NCBI RefSeq assembly: GCF_000961885.1
Contig: NZ_JZKH01000122.1
Coordinates: forward strand, 1 to 19,115
Length of the DNA stretch: 19,115 bases
Direction of reading: 5' to 3'
From: Streptomyces rubellomurinus
GTDB taxonomy: Bacteria > Actinomycetota > Actinomycetes > Streptomycetales > Streptomycetaceae
Made by a program: the position numbers and the translations under genes. This document shows positions 14,258 through 19,115 of the stretch, one piece after another; within the stretch, counting starts at the first letter, position 1, and every line of letters starts with the position of its first letter. The notes beneath the pieces are model-generated. The model had not been told where the DNA came from. It made no database searches and was given only the letters and a program-made list of their open reading frames with translations.

Positions 14258-14872
14258 TCACCTCCCCGGTACGGTCTCGCCGCCAGGCGGGGCAGCCGAT
14301 CGGTCGAGCGCGCTCGTCGTGTCGAGCCCGTCGATCGGCGCCCACTCGTGTTCCAGGATCGAGTAGGTGATCGAGTCGCGCCAGGCGCCGCGGACGAAGA
14401 CGTGGTCGCGGATCCGCCCGTCCTCGGTCATCCCGGCTCGCAGCAGGGTGCGCGCCGATGCCTTGTTGAGGGGTGACCGGGCGGCCCAGATGCGGTGCAG
14501 GCCGAGGACGTTGAAGCCGAGAGCGCACAGAAGGTGGACGGTTTCCGTGCCGAGACCCTTGCCCCACTCGGCCTGATGGAGGGCGAAGCCGATGGTGGCG
14601 GCCTCCTGCGGCTCGGTGGCCAGGCGGGCGTACCCGATCAGCCGGTGCTCGCCGAGGCGGGTGATGGCCAGGCAGTACTCGGTCCTGGGGCTGGCGTTCG
14701 CGGCGGCGATGGAGCGGTCCGTGATCGCCTGGACCTGCTCGCGGGTGCGGGGTTCGAAGCTGAGGTGCCGGGTGGCCTCGGGGTCGCCGTAGACGGCCAG
14801 GAGGTCGTCCGTGTCCTCAGGTTCGACTTCGCGCATCGCCAGGCGGGGGCCGGCCAGGTGAACTGGGGTCAT
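14258..14872 (-). CDS. GNAT-family N-acetyltransferase (RimJ/RimL type), 204 aa
   Basis: This enzyme is predicted to transfer an acetyl group from acetyl-CoA to an amine of a protein, small molecule or antibiotic. The fold is complete: LAMREVEPEDTDDLLAVYGD at the N-terminus, the strand CLAITRLGEHRLIGYARL, the acetyl-CoA loop EWGKGLGTETVHLL, and the RimL-type end FNVLGLHRIWAARSPLNKAS then RAGMTEDGRIRDHV. The ATG at 14872 is 23 nt after the regulator stop. The ribosome site is modest (AGGTAGG). A longer reading to 15160 runs through the regulator gene and is Arg-rich, so it is rejected. The C-terminus adds about 25 disordered residues. Substrate unknown; it is the middle gene of a three-gene operon. 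Confidence 0.92.
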   Translation of the reverse strand: MTPVHLAGPRLAMREVEPEDTDDLLAVYGDPEATRHLSFEPRTREQVQAITDRSIAAANASPRTEYCLAITRLGEHRLIGYARLATEPQEAATIGFALHQAEWGKGLGTETVHLLCALGFNVLGLHRIWAARSPLNKASARTLLRAGMTEDGRIRDHVFVRGAWRDSITYSILEHEWAPIDGLDTTSALDRSAAPPGGETVPGR

Positions 14873-14895
14873 GGCTGCGGAGCCTACCTGCGCGT

Positions 14896-16332
14896 TCACC
14901 GGATGAGGACGGACGTCGGGCTGGCGGTGAACGCCTCGATCTCCTCGCGCAGGTCGGCCGCCACGCCGGTGGCCCGTCGACCGCCGGAGGGCAGCGCGGC
15001 GTGGACGCGCTGGGCACTGCTGGTGATGCCGAAGTTCCGCTGTTCGACGGGGAGGTCGAGCACGGGGCGGACGGCCTCGGCGACGCCCTCGATCTCGCCG
15101 CGGGCGAGGCGAGCGAGCGCGAGGTCGGTCTGGGCACCGGCCTCGTCGCCGAAGGCCCACTCCTCCTCGGAGGCGGTGCGGTAGGCGGCGACGGCGGCCT
15201 CGGACTGGCTCTCGCCGAGGGCTGCATCTTCGCCGAGGTGCACGGTGGCCTCGGCTACGTAGTAGAGCTGGCGGGGCTCCGGGAAGGTCATGATGCCGCC
15301 GAAGCCGTCCAGGTCGTCGGGCTGGACGGCGGCGCGCGTGTCCTCGGCGCGCTGGATGGCGGCGCGGGTGGCCTCCCCGTCACCGAGGAGCGCGTGTGCG
15401 CGGGCGGAGAGACAGGCCAGCCACACGCTGGTGGTGCCCCGGACGCTGCCGGCGGCAGCCTGCCCGAGGTCGGCATAGTCGGCGGCCTCAGCCGGGCGGC
15501 CAGCCCAGTAGGAGATGAGCGACTGGAGCGAGCGGACCCAAGCGCGCATGGCGTGGTGGTCCGCGTTGTCGGCGCAGACGAAGGCGGTGCGGGCCTGCAT
15601 CATCGCGGCGCTCGGGTTGCCCAGGTCGTGGCTGGCCTTGGCGAGCATGCCGGAGGTGATCCCGGCGAGCAGGTACAGCTCGCGGGCCTGCAAGGGCTTG
15701 ACCCGGCCGTGCTCCAGCAGCCGGAAGGTGAGGTCCTGTACCTCGACCAGGTCGCCGAGCAGGGTCGGCAGCGCCAGCTTCGGGTAGGCGACAGTCAACC
15801 GCCGTACCTCGTCGTGGATCTGTCCCAGGGTCTCCGGGCCGATGCTGCTGCCCTCCGCCATCGCGGTGAACCGAAGTGCACGACGAGCCGCCATTGCGAC
15901 CTGCCTTTCCAATTCCGTGGTGCCCGCGTCGAAGCGGGTCTCGCTGTTGGACGGACCACCAGCAGGCAGTACCGCTGCCTGCTCGGAGGGGAGGAGGACA
16001 GGGACCGGCCTTGGCGGCGGGACGACGAACGAGGCGGCGGTTGCAGGCGCAGGCAGCGAAGCGGCCGGTGCGGGCGCGAGGAGCTGCACGACGCTGAAGC
16101 CGAACATGGCCTCCAGCACTCGGCACTGGTCCGGGTAGGGGCGGGTCTTCACCGCGCCGCCGTACCAGCGCTCGAACTGCCGCTTGGAGACCGACAAGCC
16201 CCGGAGCCGGGGGTCGTTCTCCTGCTCGGCGGCCGAGTTCGCGGTCGCCTCGAACCGGAGGCGGAAGGTCTCGTAGACCTGCCAGTGCCGCTGCAGCGTC
16301 AAGACCCTTAAGAGTGTGGGAGTTTCGACCAC
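14896..16332 (-). CDS. Streptomyces-type regulator: N-terminal HTH-like domain plus helical repeats, 478 aa
   Basis: This is probably a cluster-linked transcriptional regulator. The N-terminus (TLLRVLTLQRHWQVYETFRL, then LSVSKRQFERWYGGAVKTRP and CRVLEAMFG) is an HTH-like module well known in streptomycetes. A Pro/Ala linker covers about residues 90-130. The rest (about 150-470) is Ala/Leu-rich antiparallel helices of TPR type (ARELYLLAGITSGMLAKASH, QLYYVAEATVHLGE, GAQTDLALARLARGE). The GTG at 16332 is chosen: GAGAGGA lies 7 nt upstream and relatives begin near here. An ATG at 16377, two nt after the stop of a 46-aa frame, is the alternative. Codon 8 is TTA (16309-16311), so translation may depend on the bldA tRNA. 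It leads an operon with the acetyltransferase and the 122-aa protein and is divergent from the GlmU/MurA-like genes, which it may control. Confidence 0.85.
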   Translation of the reverse strand: MVETPTLLRVLTLQRHWQVYETFRLRFEATANSAAEQENDPRLRGLSVSKRQFERWYGGAVKTRPYPDQCRVLEAMFGFSVVQLLAPAPAASLPAPATAASFVVPPPRPVPVLLPSEQAAVLPAGGPSNSETRFDAGTTELERQVAMAARRALRFTAMAEGSSIGPETLGQIHDEVRRLTVAYPKLALPTLLGDLVEVQDLTFRLLEHGRVKPLQARELYLLAGITSGMLAKASHDLGNPSAAMMQARTAFVCADNADHHAMRAWVRSLQSLISYWAGRPAEAADYADLGQAAAGSVRGTTSVWLACLSARAHALLGDGEATRAAIQRAEDTRAAVQPDDLDGFGGIMTFPEPRQLYYVAEATVHLGEDAALGESQSEAAVAAYRTASEEEWAFGDEAGAQTDLALARLARGEIEGVAEAVRPVLDLPVEQRNFGITSSAQRVHAALPSGGRRATGVAADLREEIEAFTASPTSVLIR

Positions 16333-16379
16333 TGCGGATCCTCTCCGTCCCCGTTCGTCTGCTCTGACGATAGCCATGG

Positions 16380-16520
16380 TCAGGCGGCAGGAAACACGTT
16401 CGAGGGCCGTACGGGCCAGATGACGGCAGCCATGACGGCGGTCATGACGCACAACGCCATCTGCCGCGCAAACCGGCTCCGGCGACGGCGACGCCATGAC
16501 GGCGGCGATGTCGTATCCAT
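16380..16520 (-). CDS. Possible small membrane protein, 46 aa, upstream of the regulator
   Basis: The frame encodes a very basic N-terminus (WRRRRRSRFARQ) followed by one hydrophobic stretch (MALCVMTAVMAAVIW) and a short tail. The ATG at 16520 has a GGGGGG tract about 7 nt upstream. Its TGA is two nt before an in-frame ATG of the regulator (16377). It could be a one-pass membrane peptide or only a leader frame. The evidence is compositional and positional. Confidence 0.35.
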   Translation of the reverse strand: MDTTSPPSWRRRRRSRFARQMALCVMTAVMAAVIWPVRPSNVFPAA

Positions 16521-16607
16521 GCCCAACCCCCCGCCGCCATGCTGAACAGCCTTCGCAATCCGCGCACAACCGACAGCGAAGCGTGAGATCGAGGTGGGAG
16601 GGATCCG

Positions 16608-16865
16608 ATGGACAACGCCACGACCGAACACACCGCCGAAGCGCGGTCCCTGGCGGATGCCGAGACGAACGCGGCTGCCGAAGAAGGCCGCGTCACCCGC
16701 ACCGAGCATCGCCCGGGTCTGACCGTCCGCACTTTCAGGGTCGCCCAGGACGGCACCCGCTACGACGACTCCGGCGTGACCAACGCCTACCCGGGCCCCG
16801 ACGAGTACGTCGCCCGGATCGAGGTCTGGCCCGCCTGCGCCTGCCCGCAGCATCGCGCCGGCTGA
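16608..16865 (+). CDS. Small hypothetical protein, 85 aa, heads the GlmU/MurA-like operon
   Basis: The ATG at 16608 follows GGGAGGGATCC by a few bases. The first 30 residues are acidic and Ala-rich (HTAEARSLADAETNAAAEEG), the middle is strand-rich (GLTVRTFRVAQDGTRYDD) and the end is WPACACPQHRAG. The Cys-Ala-Cys-Pro-x-His ending could bind metal or be a processing or modification site. I do not know the family. It could be a small carrier, a ribosomal-peptide precursor or an accessory protein. It is followed by a hairpin and then, 85 bp on, by the beta-helix gene. Confidence 0.7.
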   Translation: MDNATTEHTAEARSLADAETNAAAEEGRVTRTEHRPGLTVRTFRVAQDGTRYDDSGVTNAYPGPDEYVARIEVWPACACPQHRAG

Positions 16866-16893
16866 TCCGCGCGAGTCGCACCCACCAACACGG

Positions 16894-16911
16894 GGGGCGC
16901 AACAACGCCCC
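16894..16911 (+). terminator. Hairpin between the 85-aa gene and the beta-helix gene
   Basis: GGGGCG (16894-16899) pairs with CGCCCC (16906-16911) over a CAACAA loop and is followed by AACCCTTTT. It resembles a Rho-independent terminator or attenuator and could make the small gene more abundant than the genes after it. Confidence 0.5.
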
Positions 16912-16950
16912 AACCCTTTTCCACTCGCTCGCCCGAGAGGAGAACCAGCC

Positions 16951-17691
16951 ATGCACCGGCTGACCGACGCGCCCGCGCTGCACACCGAACTGGAGCGCAT
17001 CGACTACCGCACCACCCCCGCGTACTACTTCGACACCGAGCAGATCACCGACCCGGTGGTGCTGCACCTGCTGAGCCGCTGCCCGACCGTGTTCGGCCTC
17101 AAGAAGGCCATCACCGACCTGCTGGCCGGCAACCTGGACATCCCGCTGCCAGAGGCCACCGGGGCCATCGAGCCCGGCGCCACCGTTCGGGGCCACGTGA
17201 TCGTGGCGCCCGGGGCCGTCATCGCCGAAGGCGCGTTCGTCACCGGCCCGGTGCTGGTCTGCCCCGGCGCGGTGATCGAGGCCGGCGCCCGGGTGCGCGA
17301 CAACACCGTCGTCGGTCCCGGCTGCCAGATCGGCTTCGGCGCCGAGGTCACCCGCTCCTTGCTGACCGGTGGCGTCTTCATGAAGCACACCAGCTTCGTC
17401 GGGGACTCCGTGCTCGGCCTCGGCGTCAACATCGGCGCGTTCGTGTCCACCACCGGCCTGCGGGTCACCTCCGGGCCGGTCACCGAACCGGCCACCGAAG
17501 AGGTCTGCGCCCACCTCGACGGCCGCCGCATCGCTACCGGCCAGACGAAGTTCGGCGCGGTGATCGGCGACGGCGTGATCGTTCCCGCCGGCACCGTGCT
17601 CCAGCCCGCCACCCTGATCGGCGCGCACACCCTGCTCTACCCGAAGACCCAGGTCGGGGGTTTCTTCCCGGCCGGAAGCCAGGGAAGGTGA
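16951..17691 (+). CDS. GlmU-like left-handed beta-helix (hexapeptide) transferase, 246 aa
   Basis: The ATG at 16951 has GAGAGGAGAA 6-7 nt upstream. Residues 1-65 are a helical cap (YYFDTEQITDPVVLHLLSRC). From about residue 70 to 235 there are tandem hexapeptide units (GAIEPGATVRGHVIVAPGAV, GAVIEAGARVRDNTVVGPGC). The segment KHTSFVGDSVLGLGVNIGAF at 145-164 lines up with the GlmU acetyltransferase signature; H146 falls near the catalytic His (His363 in E. coli). The run TKFGAVIGDGVIVPAG is also GlmU-like. The N-terminal nucleotidyltransferase domain of GlmU is absent. It is therefore likely an acyltransferase on an amino sugar or sugar nucleotide, but DapD-like or purely structural roles are not excluded. 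It ends 2 nt before the next ATG, so it is coupled to the MurA-like gene. Confidence 0.83.
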   Translation: MHRLTDAPALHTELERIDYRTTPAYYFDTEQITDPVVLHLLSRCPTVFGLKKAITDLLAGNLDIPLPEATGAIEPGATVRGHVIVAPGAVIAEGAFVTGPVLVCPGAVIEAGARVRDNTVVGPGCQIGFGAEVTRSLLTGGVFMKHTSFVGDSVLGLGVNIGAFVSTTGLRVTSGPVTEPATEEVCAHLDGRRIATGQTKFGAVIGDGVIVPAGTVLQPATLIGAHTLLYPKTQVGGFFPAGSQGR

Positions 17692-17693
17692 CC

Positions 17694-18998
17694 ATGCCCA
17701 CCACCGACACCACCACGACGGCCGACCAGCGGGCCGTACGGATCACCGGAGGCCGCCGCCTGGCCGGCACCGCCGCCGTCCAGGGCAGCAAGAACATCGC
17801 CCTGCACCTGTACGCCGCCGCGATCCTCGCCGACGACCCGCTCGCCCTGGCCGGTGCGCCCGAGATCCTGGACACCCTGGTCGTCGCCGACATCCTGCAC
17901 CGCACCGGCACCCGCGCCACCGTGACCGGCGACGAGTTCGCCACCCGACCGGCCGACTCCTACTTCCCGGTCATCCCGGACGACCTCGGACGGCGCATCC
18001 GCACCACCGCAGTGATGGGCGGAGCTCTGCTGGCCCGCGCCGGCAAGGTCACCTTCCCCACCCCCGGCGGGGACGCCTTCTGCGCCCGCTACATCGACCG
18101 GCACCTGGCCGCGATGGAGGCAGCAGGGGCCGAGGTCGAGGTGTACCGGGGCCGGGTGCGGGCCCGTTTCACCGGCAAGCGGCTGCCGTTCATCACCGAC
18201 GCCGAGACCCGCTCGTGGGGGCCGAGCCTGGGTGCGACGGTCACCGCGATGCTGCTGGCCGCCCGCACCCCGGGCACCTCCGCGATCCTCAACCCCAGTG
18301 TGGAGCCCGAGGTCACCCACACCGCCGCCCTGCTCTCGCAGGCCGGCGTCGGCATCGAGTGGCGGGGCAGGACGGCCCTGAACGTCACTGGCACCGACCG
18401 CATCCGGGGCGGGGTGTTCACCGTTCCGCCGGACCGGCTGGAGGCCGCCACCCTCGCGCTGGCCGCCGCCATCACCGGCGGCACCGTCCACCTGGACGCC
18501 TTTCCGCTGGCCGCGTTCCCGGACGGGCTGGTGTCGGTGTTCGCCGACGCCGGAATCCAGCTCGACCCGCTGGACGGCGGCACGGCCGTCAGCCTCCCGG
18601 CCGGGCCTCGGCCGGTGCAGATGGCCACCGGCCCGCACCCGGGGTTCCCGACCGACGTGCAGCCGCAGCTGACCGCCTTCCTCACCCAGGCCGAGGGCAC
18701 CTCCCGCATCGACGAGCGGATCTACACCCAGCGCGACACCCACCTGTCGGCCTTGGCCGCGTTCGGCGCCGCCGTCAATGCGACCGGCTCGGTCATCACC
18801 GTCCGGGGCCGGTCCGCCCTCACCGGCGCCGGCGTGGCCGGGGAGGACATCCGGGCGGTGACCGCTCTCGTGATCGCCGCCCTCGCCGCCGAGGGCACCT
18901 CTACGATCCGAGGGATGTATCACCTGCGGCGCGGATACGGCAGCCTGCTGCCGAAGTTGGCCGCGCTCGGTGCCGACCTGACGATCGACCAGGAGTAG
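17694..18998 (+). CDS. MurA-like enolpyruvyl transferase (diverged paralogue), 434 aa
   Basis: The family moves enolpyruvate from PEP to the 3'-OH of UDP-GlcNAc or, in nucleoside pathways, to another acceptor. The ATG at 17694 follows AGGGAAGG by 5 nt. Length is near MurA (419 in E. coli). Conserved points are K33-N34 (QGSKNIAL), R101/R103 in RRIRTTAVMGG, R132, D321 in GFPTDVQ (general base) and R387 (EDIRAVTALV), plus YHLRRGY near the end. The active-site loop reads PGGDAFCARYID: the usual catalytic Cys is Asp 127, as in fosfomycin-insensitive MurA of mycobacteria and chlamydiae, and the canonical AIGxRP that follows is AFCARY. The Pro of KNAALP is His. These changes suggest a specialised paralogue rather than the essential cell-wall enzyme, though the substrate is not known. 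It is co-transcribed with the beta-helix gene and the hydrolase gene. Confidence 0.88.
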   Translation: MPTTDTTTTADQRAVRITGGRRLAGTAAVQGSKNIALHLYAAAILADDPLALAGAPEILDTLVVADILHRTGTRATVTGDEFATRPADSYFPVIPDDLGRRIRTTAVMGGALLARAGKVTFPTPGGDAFCARYIDRHLAAMEAAGAEVEVYRGRVRARFTGKRLPFITDAETRSWGPSLGATVTAMLLAARTPGTSAILNPSVEPEVTHTAALLSQAGVGIEWRGRTALNVTGTDRIRGGVFTVPPDRLEAATLALAAAITGGTVHLDAFPLAAFPDGLVSVFADAGIQLDPLDGGTAVSLPAGPRPVQMATGPHPGFPTDVQPQLTAFLTQAEGTSRIDERIYTQRDTHLSALAAFGAAVNATGSVITVRGRSALTGAGVAGEDIRAVTALVIAALAAEGTSTIRGMYHLRRGYGSLLPKLAALGADLTIDQE

Positions 18999-19000
18999 CC

Positions 19001-19115
19001 GTGACCAACACCGTGTCGTGGAAGCCGAACGCGCTCGCCGACCTGCGCGAGTGCCTGGACCTGATGACCGCTGACGGCACCGTGCCCGGCGGAGTCATCG
19101 CCCACGGCACCTTCG
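19001..19115 (+). CDS. Probable serine hydrolase (beta-lactamase-like), N-terminus only
   Basis: The GTG at 19001 is two nt after the MurA-like stop and 5 nt after AGGAG, so it belongs to the same operon. Only 38 residues are visible. The helix LADLRECLDLMTADGTVPGG followed by VIAHGTF resembles the start of class C beta-lactamase/serine-hydrolase proteins, where a helix and the (L/V)PG turn lead into the first strand. The catalytic SxxK motif would lie beyond the window. The call is tentative. Confidence 0.5.
   Translation, partial: MTNTVSWKPNALADLRECLDLMTADGTVPGGVIAHGTF

Noticed and set aside
15001..16311. Plus-strand open frame of 436 codons opposite the regulator
   Set aside because: Gly/Val/Leu-rich shadow frame without recognisable domains.
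1..19115. CRISPR array or insertion sequence
   Set aside because: No regularly spaced direct repeats, no transposase gene and no terminal inverted repeats were seen.

Overview
The window is very GC-rich (third codon positions almost all G or C), uses GTG starts freely, keeps TTA codons nearly absent and carries DUF2637-type and Streptomyces-type tyrosine recombinase genes. This points to a Streptomyces or close relative. The left edge is core chromosome: the 5' part of dnaX on the minus strand (1-1453) and, divergently, a tRNA-Ser with anticodon GGA (1543-1627).

The tRNA looks like the attachment site of an integrated mobile element. Just past it lie a hairpin terminator and two tandem 12-bp repeats (1691-1714) that resemble integrase arm sites. 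The element then reads: a cargo zone with a 105-aa unknown protein (minus) divergent from a membrane-anchored pentapeptide-repeat protein (plus); a minus-strand block of tyrosine integrase, excisionase and an XRE-type regulator; a divergent control region at 7090-7370 with a palindromic operator; and a plus-strand block of a DnaB-N/RecA-fold helicase, a DUF2637 membrane protein, a MobC-like accessory protein and a MOB-type relaxase, followed by two small Cys-rich proteins. No TraB/FtsK-like pump is present, so it reads as an integrative and mobilizable element with its own replication helicase rather than a self-conjugative AICE. Repeats at 9074-9252 could be a replication origin, and nested inverted repeats at 10460-10548 could be oriT. 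No second copy of the tRNA 3' end was found, so the right boundary is not fixed.

The most unusual structure is a leader module present twice: once upstream of xis-int (minus strand, 6254 down to about 6186) and once upstream of the helicase gene (7258 to about 7325). Each copy has a hairpin with the same six-base loop TTAGCG but different, complementary stem sequences, then about 14 nt, then a shared block starting with TGACCACCCATCA. It may be a common RNA switch or protein site that ties excision to replication.

The right third (13882-19115) is different in character. A minus-strand operon encodes a Streptomyces-type HTH/helical-repeat regulator whose eighth codon is TTA (possible bldA control), a GNAT acetyltransferase and a conserved unknown protein. 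Divergent from it is a plus-strand operon with an 85-aa small protein, a GlmU-like left-handed beta-helix protein, a diverged MurA-like enolpyruvyl transferase with Asp in place of the usual catalytic Cys, and the start of a probable serine hydrolase that runs off the window. This looks like the edge of an uncharacterised pathway acting on a UDP-amino-sugar or similar substrate, and may be a natural product cluster.
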